From the NCBI GenBank assembly GCA_930367205.1, contig OV884015.1, positions 79,003,341 to 79,067,340 of the forward strand: DNA of 64,000 nt. Reading direction: 5' to 3'. Numbering within the stretch: the first letter of the stretch is position 1; every line of letters begins with the position of its first letter. Below, piece by piece: positions 12,794-25,587 of this stretch. The position numbers and the translations under genes were made by a program. This DNA comes from Acanthosoma haemorrhoidale. Lineage: Eukaryota; Arthropoda; Insecta; Hemiptera; Acanthosomatidae. The notes below the pieces were generated by a model. The model was given only the letters and a program-made list of their open reading frames with translations, was not told the origin of the DNA and searched no databases.

Positions 12794-12960
12794 TATGAGT
12801 TTATTTGCAATTTTTATCCATAGTTAATCAAGTGAGAGTAATCCGGTCTTTGGCCGTCGGTTATCGTGCACTGCTCGATTTTGGGTTGATCTGCCTTGCC
12901 CATACTTGACCGAATGGTGCAGAGCAGAAGCTGTCGTTGGAATAATCGGCATAAAATTCG
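12794..12960 (+). repeat. dispersed repeat, copy 2 of a direct pair
   Basis: This is the partner of the 10745-10865 repeat, about 2.05 kb away in the same orientation. It keeps a longer middle part (CCGTCGGTTATCGTGCACTG) that the first copy lacks, so it is nearer the ancestral form. Confidence 0.7.
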
Positions 12961-15900
12961 CCTCTTCATAGGGGAGCTTTACTTAGTAGATCAGATGGGA
13001 TGTTGACTTCGTTTTGACAGGATTTTGGATGAAACGTGCAGGAAATTATTTAGATAGTCACACACAATAATATACATGTATATATTGGATTAGCCTTATT
13101 CGTTCGCTAATTCAATACACTACCGATTATTCCGACTTTCCCAATATTATTTTGAGTTGGTAAATATCAGTTGAAGAGGGAAGAATCATAATTTGAAGAA
13201 AATTAATGCAACAATTTTTTTTTTGATTATTTTTAAACATCCAATGCAAAAAGATATAAAAACGCCTGTTTTAATAATTTTTACCTCTAAATGATTTGGT
13301 TTTTACTACATAAAAGTAACCATAGAAAAAAAAGTGTTGAAAATTAATTTTACTGCAGGAACGCCATAACTGCTAAGAGTGAGGGATTTTCTTTACTCCC
13401 CTCTCCCTTATTAACCTTAATAAATATATGACATCTCTTTACTAACATTTCTTTACTTTTTTGGAATTTTCCAGAAAAAAATATATCGGCTTTTAGAAAT
13501 TTGGAATGGTTTTTATTTTATTTTATTTTTTTTTCAAAAAATTGAAATTCTGCCATTCTGGGGTTTTTGCAATGATCGAGCCACTTGTTGATGATAGTAG
13601 GGGAAAACCCGAAAAATGTTAAAATTAATTACAAATTTTAGAGGTGTATTAAAACATGAGAGAACAGAATAGTATAAAGTCAGATTTAATGTCATCTAAT
13701 CAGCGTGTGAGAAGTGAAAAAAAAAAAAAAATTGGGCTCGTAAACTTAACTTAAGTTACAGCTCCTCGCCTTCCGCTAATATAGTCCTGAATTTTTCCTC
13801 ACGGTTAAGGAAAAATTAAACATTCAAAGACTAAAGGTTTGGGATCCGGCAATGTTGTATTTAATGTAGGTCATAGCCGTCGTCATAGTTTATTTTAGTC
13901 AATATTTTAGCAATTAACAATTTTTTGTATCAGGTAAAAATATGACTGGGTTACAAATAAAACAATATACTTTTTTTCTACACTCCCAAAGTTATCCTAT
14001 GTACCAATCTTCAAATGTAATAATCTTAAACTAAAATCAACATTATAGGCAGATGAATCGAATATGAAAAATCAATAAAGTTTAATATTAATAATATACT
14101 TATAGTAGAATATTTAAAAAAAAGTTTAATAAGAATCGGACAAGATTTTTGGAAAAAGAGGAATGTACGCCTCTAATGTATTGCGGTGTAGTATCTGGTG
14201 CCCATATACATTAGGCAAGCTTACAAATATAATATTCTAAATTATAATATTAGAATGTGCAATAAATTGTGTCATTTAATGCAGTAAAAAAATACGTACT
14301 ATTTGATCCAACTGTTTTTTGGTTCACATCTGCTTTTTTCACTATATCAATCAGACATTTTTTTTTAGAATTAAATGTTTGATACGTCATTAAGAACTTA
14401 TTATCATTGTTTTTTGAATGTGAAATTTCTTTATTTCGTTTTATGTTCATAAGATAACCGAAACAAAAACCTAATACTAAAGCTTATCTATTGAAATATA
14501 TATATAACAAAGGTATAAAATGGAGAAACATTATGGAGAGTCCAGCAAGGAACAAAAGTGATTTTTTTTTTAATATTTAATCAACGAAAGCGATTTAACA
14601 TTTTTAACCAAAGATTTTCATTTTATTTGTATAGGTAATTCCATTTTATAAAATTATTTTGACATTAACAACTCATGTTGTTTCGTATATGAAACTGTTG
14701 TGAACAAAGATACAATAAATAAAAATAATTATTTCGAAATATTTCCGTTGAGTGAATGATTAGCGTTGAACGTCTCTAATGAGTATGATCCCGGTGTCAC
14801 TCGTTGATTATTAATCCTAACGAGAATTTCCAAAAAATAATGGCATAAGATATGACTAAAATATTTATTGTTGTTATCTAAGTACATTGATTAATATGAA
14901 CAAAAATAAATTTTTATTAATAAAATACCAATTCTTATAAAATGCGTCACACGATTTAGGATTTCATCACAGTTATAATTTTAATGAGAGATTTAATGAT
15001 CTTATGTTATTATAATCAGCTTAAGCTTTAATGTATGTTCGATATTACTAACTGGGTGTCGATCATCGATCATTAATTTGAATAATTATGACACGAAATA
15101 TTTATTTGTATTCCTAATTAATTATTCATTCTTTGTCATCATGGGGATTTATATTTAATTCTGTAGAATCAGATGGAACATCCATTGAAAATATCATTAC
15201 ATTTCGCGATATTACACGTAATTAGTTCAATAATTCATGAAGGTGACAATATTTTATTCGTGAATGTTTCAGTAATGGTTAAGAATGTTTTTGAAACATT
15301 ATCATAATCTTTAAAAAAACAAGAAGAATATTTCTAATACATCTTGTATACGGAATCACCTCGTGCATGTTATACAAGAGTTCTATTTATGAATATAAGA
15401 CAAATGAGGTTGAAAAAAATAAAAAAAAAAAAGAATCGGATTAAATAATGTGAGAAATTACTAGCGTAAAAATTGTAAACCTCGTGTCTCAGAGACGCAG
15501 CCTCCTTTGAGCGTAGCAAGGTCGCCTGCTTGTCTCCACCCAGAATTACATAACTCATCAGCTGTACACGGCCACTTTGATCTTTCTAAGAATACGAACT
15601 TTTATAATAGCAGTATTTCCTTTTTTTCAACTAGCTCTTTAAATTAAGTTGGCATTTATATGTTTACAACTTGTTTCCGCCGAGTTTTATATTTTTACAA
15701 GTAATTTTTTCCTGGGAAACAAACACTAAGAAGTTGTTCTTTTTTATGTCTCCTTTGCAAGCACGACAGGTTTTGGGACAACAGCCCGGGCCACCATCAT
15801 TACTGATAACAGCACTATCAAAATCATTGAGTCTCTAATTTGTTGTTTTTAAATTTGCTTTGGATAAGTCAAATAAGATTATAGAATCAAATACTTAAGA

Positions 15901-16045
15901 TGTATGCGAGTTTAGGGTACTCTTCTTCTGTATGTATTTTCGTCCACCACATTTTATTTTAGAAAAAACTCCAATACTACTTGCAATTATTATGTTAAAG
16001 GAATATAAATATAGCAGCAATTTTTATTGTGTCATAGTAATTTAT
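12960..16045. other. AT-rich non-coding stretch
   Basis: This is very AT-rich DNA with homopolymer runs and no assignable gene. A small GC-richer patch lies at 15480-15590. Its overlapping 62-codon minus-strand frame begins with a plausible ATG but ends in an F-rich low-complexity tail. Confidence 0.55.
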
Positions 16046-16049
16046 AATT

Positions 16050-16215
16050 ATTAACAACTTTTTTTTTCTTTATATCCCCTTGTTATTCAAAATTAAGGAA
16101 TCCAATATTGATTCTATATAAATGAAGACCTATTTACAATAGGTCAATATTAAATGTCCTCTAGTTTGACTACATTTTATACAATTTTACACTGTGATTG
16201 TCACAAAGGTATAAC
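16050..16215 (-). mobile_element. family X retrotransposon 3' end fragment
   Basis: Read on the minus strand, this matches the last part of the 11.0-11.77 kb element (AAATGTAG, then AGGACATTTAATATTGAC, and the 3' terminal segment). It ends in an A-rich tail corresponding to the plus-strand T run at 16061-16069. Only the 3' UTR part is present, consistent with extreme 5' truncation. Confidence 0.65.
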
Positions 16216-16254
16216 ATTTATTATGATTTTTTATTACTATTATTTATTATTAAT

Positions 16255-16335
16255 ATTTTTTGTCAGGTTTTTGATTAGATATATTGGGAAGGTCCTGGGT
16301 TTGAATTCTGTTCCTGGCAGTATATTTTTTTTCTT
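16255..16335 (+). repeat. tRNA-derived SINE fragment with T-run
   Basis: Bases 16298-16308 read GGTTTGAATTC, a near-consensus B box. TGTTCCTGGCAGTATA and a T run follow, in the same order as the copy at 7.35 kb. The A-box half is more decayed. It sits directly after the family X fragment on the opposite strand. Confidence 0.4.
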
Positions 16336-18290
16336 AATTAGGATAAATATTATAAAACAATGTAAAATATTCAACCAATCAGAAGCCTCGTCGTTTGTTT
16401 TTGAGTATTATTTTACATTGATCAGAAACTAATGCCAGGGTGTTTCATAGGCACAAGTTTCCCTAAGAAAGAAACTTGAAATATTAATATGCAAATGAAA
16501 AATAATGTAAATAGCGAGAAAACAATATTGAAAAATCTCCACGAAATTATATTTTAAAATGGCACAAATGATTAAATTTATAATATAAAGAAATAAAATG
16601 ATCGTGAAGCAACTACTCAGAATTTGTTACCCACAGATCCTTTATTGTATGTGTTAAGCTCTCTATCTGTAAAGTGATTTTTCTAGAAATAATAATTAAC
16701 TTTTTTGAAAAATTGTGCATGATATCCTTCAGTATTGAATATTTTTATTCCCTAATCACATTTTGTTGTGATATTTCGGACTCCATTAGCCCATAATCAG
16801 GAAATAATAAAAATGTTGTGCCGTTCCAAATTAGAACAATACTAATGAATATTAAATAAATAAATTAACTCGACACTAATATTTTCTAGCTATGAAATTG
16901 TCCAGATACTTAGAATACTCCATTTCAGTTCGTCATGGAAATAAAATCTTTGCAATTATTTGTGTGTTAACTTATTTAATGTTCCGAACCATGACGAGAA
17001 AAAAAATCATAATTTTCTATCTTAATAGCTGCAAGGAACCACAAAAGTTAGCGAAATAGGTCCGAAATTTGTGTTTCATTTATTCTATTTTATTTTTTTG
17101 GAATCAAATCAAATCCTTATATCAAAAAATTACATTTAAAAATTAAATCTGTCCTAATATAACAATGGGCTATTGTAATAATTAATCGCATTGATAACAT
17201 AAATAGAATAAAGAAAATATTCCATTGATTCAAAGAGTACTAACAATATACACGCATAAAACCCAGGAATCCCCTAAAACCTGCAGGGATGTCAGCACCC
17301 CAGCCGAGATAGTTTTTTGGAGACTTGTCTCCTCAAATTTGTAAACGTTTTGGAGTATATATACTAACAATTTTAGATAGATACAACTATTTTCAAAGCT
17401 ATCTTGTAAATTTTTTGTTATACTATCACAGAAAATACTAAAAGATGGTCCACTACTACGGGTGATGCTATGTTGGTCGTGCAGGTTGTCTATAGTGCGT
17501 GGCACACACACACGGATGGGCCCGGTGCCTTACCGATAAATCAAGATCGTTTCTCTAGGATACACACTCTGTAGCCAGTATTTCTTTAATTAGGCTGCGA
17601 GATTTATTGCCGGTTCCTGCTGGACTCTTACATATAGAAATCGCGGGGGGGGGGGGGTGTAGATTTCCTGTTGAAAGAAATCTAATGGAATTATGACACA
17701 TAATCAGTAGCGTTCCTAAATGGGGGGGGGGGAGGCAATGTGAGTGGTACATATTGTGTAATTTTTTTATATTGCCGTCTAAATTAATTTAAATTAAACA
17801 ATATAGTAATGTTGTAATCAACATAATTATAATAAGTATGCGATTTTTACACTTACTCACCGTCGTAATTTTGGAATTGGCGTTGGTCACATAAAGATAT
17901 TTTGTTAGAAGGAAAAAACTAGTATCGATATTATTTTCCATAGAAAACAACTAACAGATGATGTACATTTTTACGATGGCATTAAAGACATTTCTCATAA
18001 ACAAAAAATAAGAAAAATAAATATATAAACACAATTATATTTTATCATTATGTATAAATTCTGTTTAAACAAAGAAATACATTTATTATTATTCAGTAAT
18101 TGTTAATGACCACTCTTGTTTTCGATTGACTTAGAAAGGGTGGCGAAATAGCTGCAGTTACTTCTCACACTTCCTAGCAGTTATGCTAACAATCATATCA
18201 ACCAAAATTGGATAATTTATTAAACGCTTGTCATTTTTGTATTATGGGTCGTCATAATAGAAAAAAAATTAGTAATATATAACCATTCAA
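16335..18290. other. AT-rich non-coding stretch with two poly-G tracts
   Basis: No gene was recognised. Two G homopolymers, 13 bases at 17645-17657 and 11 bases at 17722-17732, lie 64 bases apart. A 93-codon minus-strand frame (17230-17511) shows no known domain. Bases 16771-16803 on the minus strand carry CTGATTATGG then GTCCGAAATATC, a member of the dispersed hammerhead-like family. Confidence 0.5.
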
Positions 18291-18660
18291 ATGAGTAACA
18301 GTTGGCGATGGTATTTAACGTCGCCAAGACAGCAGGGTATAATTTCGCTCGAAAGCCTTTGGGCTCCGTAAAGGTAAAGGATTCACCGATGTAGCGAAGA
18401 TACGCCGGAGCAGAACTCGTGAGAATGCAAGAGCCCTCTAAAAGAACATAACCATTAAAGGACTGCTACGACAATCGCTATGGCCAATAACTCCGCCGTT
18501 TTGTTTCCAAACAGGCCGTCACACATCCAACAGCCATCCATTAGTCTGGAGATTTACGGGACCTGATGGAGAGAAAAAAACTCGTCTTCCACAGCGTCGA
18601 GCCGGCAACGATTCTCCTCACTTTCCATCATCCTCCTTCATCTTGAATCCATAACTTTAG
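18290..18660. promoter_or_regulatory. GC-richer island
   Basis: This is a block of near-even composition without an open frame of note. It holds GGCGATGGTATTTAACGTCGCC, an imperfect inverted repeat, and several GCC/GGC-rich words. It fits the island class repeated through the window. Confidence 0.3.
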
Positions 18661-19349
18661 TTCGGGTTGAGAGCTAAGCGCCATTAACTGTTTGAAGATT
18701 CTACTTTCGTCATTAAATCATTTTTGAACGCCCGAAAAAGGTTAGAAGCCAGAGTAGGTAGCAATGCACAATTTAAAATGTACACTTCAACGAACTATTG
18801 CAATGAGTACATAAACACCTAAGTACACGTTCATATTGCCTGATTCTATTTCGTGTGTAAGCCAAATTAATATCGTGCCAAAAGCTTCTTATATTTGTCG
18901 CTTGAAATATGAAACCAACTCTGTCTTAATAGTTGTTCCTCAACCGTGATAAAAATGGATCATATCACGAAAATATGCTATTTGTATTCTTGGATTATTT
19001 TTGGAGATTTTCAAACCATCCCACTGGTTCTCATACATAGGCATGTCAACACCAACGAGCCTCATCACCATATATCAGTTCGAATTGTTATCAGTTAATA
19101 TATTTTTAACTATTAACTGATTTAGAGAGTTAAGATTACAAAGGCTAAGGATTAAGCCGTCTATTCATACTTTATATAGAACGTTCGCAAAGAAATCAAC
19201 TCTCCCTGTTTAGCTTTAGGCTAAACGTTAAGACGAAGTGAGTTTGAACAAATTTTGTGATTGCTGTAATGTCACGTTAACCAAACTAGCACAAAAAAGA
19301 TCACAGATCTACTACAATATACTTGCCGTTAATCCACAACACAATAGAG

Positions 19350-19420
19350 CGGAATGACTCAGTTAAAGAGCACAACGGTTTTGGTTAAGAATCCCAATTA
19401 TTCGGCAAGTTTGTTTTCAT
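19350..19420 (+). repeat. decayed tRNA-like fragment
   Basis: TGACTCAGTTAAAGAGCA resembles a tRNA A-box and D-loop, and GGTTAAGAATCC about 20 bases later resembles a B box with one extra base. ATTCGGCAAG follows. This is too degenerate to call a gene. Confidence 0.25.
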
Positions 19421-19729
19421 TTACCTTTAATTTAACGAGTGAGCAGCTGCCGATGATTGAGTGCCAATTTAACTACGTGGTATGTGAGTAGATGATTATG
19501 AAGTACTTATGGGCTTAATTTTATTGGTACTACAAAAACCTTAAAAAGGGAAATATGCTTTCCTCTGCATTACCCTGAAAGGGTATTATGGTTTGATTTG
19601 GTTCAAGTTCAAATGCTAAGACTTGTTTAAAGACTGCAAGATTTTAACGATAGTTTTGGGTTTTTATTAAGTAAATAACGTTCCTGTTTTGGCCTTCTCA
19701 CATGTTATTTATTTTTTATTCACAAGCCC

Positions 19730-19775
19730 AATACTGTCATGTTCCAGTGCTCAGAATATTGTTAATTATAGTGGA
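19730..19775 (+). repeat. short dispersed repeat (AGTGCTCAGAAT type)
   Basis: CCAGTGCTCAGAATATTG and the bases that follow recur with small changes at 48234-48259 and 56442-56470. The 56.4-kb copy lies inside a larger imperfect hairpin, so this is probably a piece of that element. Confidence 0.45.
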
Positions 19776-20149
19776 GTCTAACTGTGCTAGAGTAGAGCTT
19801 CTAAATAATACGTAAGCTGAGCAGATAATATTGTTTACTGAAAGGATGTGGCTGATCCTTCGTGCGTGTTTTTGACTAAATTATAATCTCTGCTAGGGTT
19901 CAATTAAGTTCAATCAATATAGCCAAAGCTTTCCGAAAGTCACCGCAATCTGTGCATAAGAATGCAATCCGTTAGTATGAGTTCACAATTGGCAATGTTT
20001 GTATAACCTAGGGAACGAGACAGCAATATCGTAATATTGATGGCCCGATGATTGACATACATCCCATTATGAGATCATTTTATCAATTAGCTGTAAATTG
20101 GATCGGGGGGGGGGGTAGAGACTAACCAGAGCGGAGAAAGTACCTTCTC

Positions 20150-20580
20150 TTTCTCGAAGATCGGCCAATCTCAGATGAACGAAATTGCTAAAATTAAGAC
20201 TACCGTCATCTGCACTGCCACCATGGACCAATGGCCACACTCCAACATCGTTACTTCGAGTCGCTCCCCGAGCTGTGAGATATGGATCGGAATTGCCGCC
20301 CGGGCGGGAAAAATTAATTTCCTAAATAAGATTAATTTGTTTAATAGGAGTGCCGAGGGCGGACAGGCGGCAGAGAGCGTGGCCACTGACCACAAAGGAG
20401 CTGTAATTAGAGAGGAGAAAGGCAATGGGAAGGAGTGATTTTCCAGCTGGCCGATCATAGTCCAGTTCTGGGTATGACACTTGGTCGGCCGTTGGCTCGG
20501 GGTCTGCACGCCGTATTCATCCCGATATCCCACAAAAGTTCGGGAAACATTAGGAGTAGTTCCCTTACACATTCCTTCTA
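20150..20580. promoter_or_regulatory. GC-richer island with TTAAT cluster
   Basis: GC-rich shoulders (GCCGCCCGGGCGGG at about 20296) flank an AT core with AAATTAATTTCC, GATTAATTTG and TTTAATAGG, and CTGTAATTAGAG lies further on. Frames are open on both strands (133 codons minus, 87 codons plus), which shows low stop density rather than coding. I regard this as one of the better candidate conserved non-coding elements. Confidence 0.35.
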
Positions 20581-20879
20581 TGTGAAAACATGTAAAATAT
20601 AATGTAGATAGAACTTAAGATTAGTTAAGGAATCTCAAAATCGAGAATTTTTATGTATTATATCGGAAGAAATTGTATAATTTGGGTTTTAAACCACACT
20701 AATGTTTTTTGTTCTTGAGTTCATAGTTTTCATAGTTCTTTAGGTTCTCAAGTTTTCCATTAATCGGCAGATAACTGAGGTTGTAGTGGTTTAGCTGAAG
20801 TAGTAGCCTCGATAGGCTGTAGTGGTGATCCTTGTGTAGCTCCTGAGGTTGACAGGTGAGGGCTGTTGAAACCACTGTT

Positions 20880-21055
20880 TAGGTTATTTTTTTTCTTCAT
20901 ATCCCCTTGTTATTAAAAATTATGGAATTCAATATATATTCTATATCAATGAATTTATTTACAATGGGTCAGTATTATATGTCCTGTAGCTTTGGTACAT
21001 TTTATACAATTTTACACTGTGATTGTTACAAAGGTATAATGTACATCATTAATAA
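20880..21055 (-). mobile_element. family X retrotransposon 3' end fragment
   Basis: This matches 16050-16215 over nearly its whole length (CATATCCCCTTGTTATT on the plus strand, then the ACACTGTGATTGT block) and the 3' part of the 11-kb and 39-kb copies on the appropriate strand. Only 3' UTR is present. Confidence 0.65.
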
Positions 21056-21059
21056 TAAA

Positions 21060-21990
21060 TCATTATAAAAGGAAATGAACATTGGGGTTATTAAAAACCT
21101 AGAGAATTTTATGTCGGTAATGAGAGTCGTCGTATGTCGGCTAAAAGGGAATATTTGTGTTTTCTTGTGAGAAAGACTAGGAAAATGCTCTTTTCTTAAT
21201 TCAAGATGATTCTAAACAGAAAAACTCAGGATGAAATATATATATCTAACAATACTATTGCGTTCGAGAAACACGATAAAAAAAAAAAAAAAGCTGACAA
21301 CTGCTCTAAAGTGGCATATTTTACTTATTTATTTGTCTTCTCGTAAAACGGATGTAGTAAGTATTGATGATGAATCAAAAGCCAAATAAATCAAAAAAAT
21401 AAATTATTTATTAATTAGCCTACAAATTTCAATTAATTCTAATTATTAATTGTGATTTTAACAGAATATAATGTTTATTTATTAAGATAAAATCACATCT
21501 ATTTATCCAATTTTATAAATGACCTCAATTTATTTGATCCTAATTATTTTTTATTATAGTAACCTTTAATTTAAGTTTTTAATTTTATTCATTGCACCTG
21601 TTTTTATGAGAATAACAATGTGATTTAGTATTTTAATCTGTTTAATTTTAAGTTTTAATTAGTGATTGATATGTATCAATGTTTTTCCATGTTACGGCAT
21701 ATGGGCATGATGGTTTAACCCATTGAAAGCCCTTGGATTATTATAAATATAATAAAAAACTGTTGGCAGACAAAACTTGTAATTATCTATATTAAGTACA
21801 GTTTCGAATTAATAATATTTATCGATCGTGCGGTGGGGGGGGGGCTGGCTATAGTAACAAAAAGTCACCAAAGTCGTTTGAGCTTGCCTTAGATTTTAAA
21901 AATTAGAAAGCAAGATTTCCATCCTGGAGCAGATAGAACGGTACAGTTCCGAGACGTCAGGCAGAGGCAGAAAAAGAAGTAGGGAACGGA
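21060..21990. other. AT-rich non-coding stretch
   Basis: Nothing assignable. A ten-base G run at 21835-21844 breaks otherwise very AT-rich sequence. TTAACCCATTGAAAGCCC near 21715 is similar to the GAAAGCGCT half of the dispersed motif family. Confidence 0.5.
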
Positions 21991-22565
21991 TGGTGAATAA
22001 AATAAGATGGCTCTGTTACGAAATGCTGTTTCATAAGGACAAACATTGAAGAGGAAAGGACACGACCACTGAAAAAAAAAATGAGGAAAAAGTCCAAGTG
22101 AAACGGATAGACTGACAGAAGGAGAGGGTGACGGTGTGATACCGATAGAAGAGGACAAAGTGGCCGCGTTGGGGACCCGGTCGTGGGAAGTTCTCTTTTT
22201 CGATGAGAACTGTTCGCCATTGTAGCGTCCACAACTTGCCAGGGTACCTTCTTCGCTAACATTTTTCCTTTTTTTCATATTCTCTTCCGAGTTTTTATAT
22301 ATGTATGTAGTGGGTGCACCTCTTTCATGCCAACATTTCTTTTCGTATCCTTCATGTTCTGGTCCCTTGAGCCCGTTAGAGATTGGCCACTTTTTACTAC
22401 GACCTATGGACATCTTATTTTAGGGCGAATCTCCCAGCTCAATCTCCTGCTATCTCTTCCTGGAGAATGCAAGGAGCAGAAAGCCGACTCTCCATCAAGA
22501 TGGCCCTGTGCATGGCAGGTGATGCAATTTCACTTTCACACGTCATGTGTGCCTTCATGTTAATT
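21990..22565. promoter_or_regulatory. GC-richer island with overlapping open frames
   Basis: The longest open frame of the window (minus strand, 21889-22413, 174 codons) lies here, but two other minus-strand frames and two plus-strand frames are open over the same bases. The purine-rich minus/pyrimidine-rich plus bias removes stops. The translations are serine, proline and phenylalanine rich with no domain. I call it an island and not a gene, while noting that an exon is not excluded. Confidence 0.25.
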
Positions 22566-23489
22566 GTGATCAGATCAACTCATGAAGTTAAGGTTTAATC
22601 AGTTCTAGACAGAATAGAAAGCCTATCAGTTACAGATTGCTTTAAGGAATATTATGTGAGCATGTAATTTGCATTTATATCTGATGAAAACATCCCTATG
22701 TTCTTAATTTCTTTTAACCTCCTATCTATTTACAGCCAGTATATATTACAATATTAGAAAATGGCACGTTCAATGAAGGCAGAGAACATCCAGTGATACC
22801 TCCCCTATATAGCCTGAAGCTAAATTTGAAGACATCTTATTATGCAGTGAACACAAGGAACGCTTAGGTCAGTGTGAGTGAAGGATACGGTTTCGAACGT
22901 AGAATCTTGCTGTGATAAGCTTAATATTTTTAAATGAAAAATCTGCATAGTTTTGATGTTAGACTTCTTAGCGCATCTAATTACAGTCACATTATGAACA
23001 GTGATTCAAAAAAAAATACTGAAGAATAGAAGATCCAAACTCATCCCCCGGATGATAAATGAGTTCTATACAAAGCATGACATGGATAAGAGTCTTTACC
23101 TGGTCCATCTTTCGGATCGACATCCGTTGAAAAATGTCTCATTATTATCTTCCCATATGAACTCTTGAGGCTCAAGAGGCCATCGACAATCTTTAGATGA
23201 AGAGGAGGAATATATAAAAAAAAAACTTCTGTATAACCTGCCAGAGGTTGAGGCCAAACCGGAGCGCATACGGACTGACGTGATGATGCCGGCCAGACAT
23301 GGTAGGACAATAGGACAGCTGACTACCTGCCGCGCTTAAGAAAATATCACTGGTGGAGTGGGGCATTATCAAGGCAAACAATCCTGCCTTAGACGACATG
23401 TGTCCGATCTTAGGCATTTTTTTATTAACCCCGTACCTATTTATTTTGGATTTTTTCTCTCCATTGTGAGCCATTGTTTCAATTAGTTA

Positions 23490-23720
23490 CGTTTCACTTT
23501 TTGCCGGGAGCCGGTGGTGGTAGATGAGACTAAATGTTGATGTGAGAAGATGACTCCACGGCATCACTAATGGTGGTGCGGCCACTATCACTAGTGTGTG
23601 TGTGTCCCCGGCATTAGGCGTCCCCCAAGGACAGTGGATTAGCTCCACGGTTCCCGTGTCCTGGCTCCTTTGATGTTCGGTGTCACTCACCTGCTCCTCT
23701 ATCTGCTGCTTGGTCATTAA
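23490..23720. promoter_or_regulatory. GC-richer island
   Basis: Near-even composition, with GTGTGTGTGTCCCC at about 23596 and GGTGGTAGATGAG/CACGGCATCACTAATGGTGG words. The 76-codon minus-strand frame has no recognisable family. Confidence 0.2.
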
Positions 23721-23969
23721 TTATAAATCCCTTACCTCCCCTCTGTGACTGATACGTCCATCTGACTTCTTCTTATTCGGGTTTTTTTTTTCTCTTTGGT
23801 GTCCCTTCTCAGTGACTTTCATCAGTCTGTGTCACAGATCTTTCCAGGCTATCCGGTATAAAGGCCAGAGCAGGGGGCAATGTCATTTTCGTAGATGTTA
23901 ATTGCAGAGTCCAAAGAGAAAGGATCTGTCTTTAGTTTCCTAGGATAGCGTTAATAAACATATTTTAAA

Positions 23970-25560
23970 AGAGAGAGAATTTCTTTATTTCATTTTACGT
24001 TACAATGGCTCATAAAATATAAATGACAGACTGTAAATCACCTCTAACTAAAAATTTGCAATATTGTCTATGAATAGCTTCTTGTATCAGTGATATCTTC
24101 AAGTCTCTGTGGAATGTTCTTCAAGATACGTACCCCGGCAGAGTCACTTATGTATCTGAGTATAATGGATTGCAGCATCTGAATTTTGTTAATGTTAGGT
24201 TTAGTGGCTGATCCCCATAGCCCTTATATATGTATATAGTTTGAGTGATATATTTCTAAACAATCAGTTGTTTTATTTTAAGATGCTAGTTCGACTGTCG
24301 TCTAATCAAAGAATTTGGTTGTCCAATTCGTCGTTTCATTCGTTCACAGCCCAAGATTTACTGTGACAGAGGTTGGTAGTGATTCCGCGTTTGTAGCTAT
24401 AATGCTGGTGGACATGTCTCGTAATCTAAAAGTGGTTTGAATTTATTTTTGTGTGATAAATTGTAATTTCGACAAGCGTAACCAGCCAGTAATATCATGT
24501 AAGTGATTACATACTCACTTAAGAATTTTGAGAGGCTATGGTTGCGTCTTAGTGCGATGGTCATGTCGTATGCAAATCTTGCCAACAAAGTTTGTGGATT
24601 TTGCGGAACGTCATTAGTGTATAACGCGTAGAGAAAAGGGCTTAGGGAGCTTCCTTGAAGCACCCCGGCATCAACTTTTGCTGCAAGAGAGACTTCTTGA
24701 CCAACCTTTAGGTGATAATATTTGTTTTCTGAGGAGGATTTTCAAGCATAATAGAGACAAGGAAACCACATTTTTAGTTTTTAAGGAAGCCCATGATGCA
24801 ATACTGTTTTCTTTCAATTTGTTGGCGATTTCATCTACTACACGATTGATGAATCGTGGAACAATGCGCTGAAAGACCAAATTCATGTTCAGGAACTAAA
24901 TTTTGTCTAGTGGTGAATTTAGTCAGCTTTCTCAAAAGTAGCTTTTCTAGTGGTTTGTTCAGTATCGGTAATAAGCTGATAGGTCTGTGGGAAGATTTTT
25001 CGAATGGTGGCTTGTCGGGCTAAAAATTCTTTCTTTTTGTTGCAATTTTCCGAAGAGAATGGGGGAGTATGTTAGTCTATGAACACAGTTGTATCAGTTG
25101 CTCAAATATATAAATCCTCATCATCATGTCAAGGAGATTTTCTTGATTTCTTGTTTAGCCTGATTAGGGTGAAGTACTTGAATCTAGCTGAAGTAGAGAG
25201 TTAAAGAATGAAGTTATGTTGCCTGTATGTCCGTTGTCAAACTGGGTATCGTAAGTAGAAAATACTGTTTGTTAGTACGTGCGGAACAAATTAGGTTTGC
25301 CTACGTATGTTTTTGCCAATTGCCATTACCACTCCTTTATTGAAGGCTAGCCCGTTTTTGAGTTAAGAAACGTTCAGTAGTAGTCCAAAGTGAAGCATCA
25401 TTTTTCGATAGCTGAGAGAGATATTGCTTTCGTTGGTTTGATTTGATTTTCTCCAGCTCATTATTCAGTTGCATTGTTAGTTTGTTATAGGTTTCTCTGT
25501 CATTGGGGAACCTACATCGGTGTCATATATTTCCAGCTCTCCTTTTCTCTCAAAGCAGCT
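23970..25560 (-). mobile_element. decayed Jockey-type LINE, reverse transcriptase to 3' end
   Basis: Read on the minus strand and across several frame changes, this gives the order expected of Jockey ORF2. An RT N-terminal segment (NDRETYNKLTMQLNNELEK and SLWTTTE) lies at about 25370-25500. Block SHRPISLLPILNKPLEKLLL lies at about 24910-24990 and PEHEFGLSAHCSTIHQ follows. Block AGVLQGSSLSPFLYALYTND is at about 24610-24670. The catalytic box follows as FAYD (about 24565-24575), where active enzymes have FADD. The C-terminal part GLWGSATKPNINKIQ is at about 24190-24240. AATAAAGAAATT near 23980 marks the 3' end. Frameshifts, stops and the lost catalytic aspartate make it dead. Most of the 5' half is missing. 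Confidence 0.85.
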
Positions 25561-25587
25561 TAAGGATGTATGTTGGTAATGTCATAA

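Noticed and set aside
20171..20572. Overlapping 133-codon minus and 87-codon plus frames as genes
   Set aside because: Both strands are open over the same GC-richer block, and the block has TTAAT clusters typical of the non-coding islands. No family resemblance.
21889..22413. The longest open frame (174 codons, minus strand) as a gene
   Set aside because: Two other minus frames and two plus frames are open over the same bases; the openness follows from purine/pyrimidine strand bias. The translation is low-complexity with no domain.
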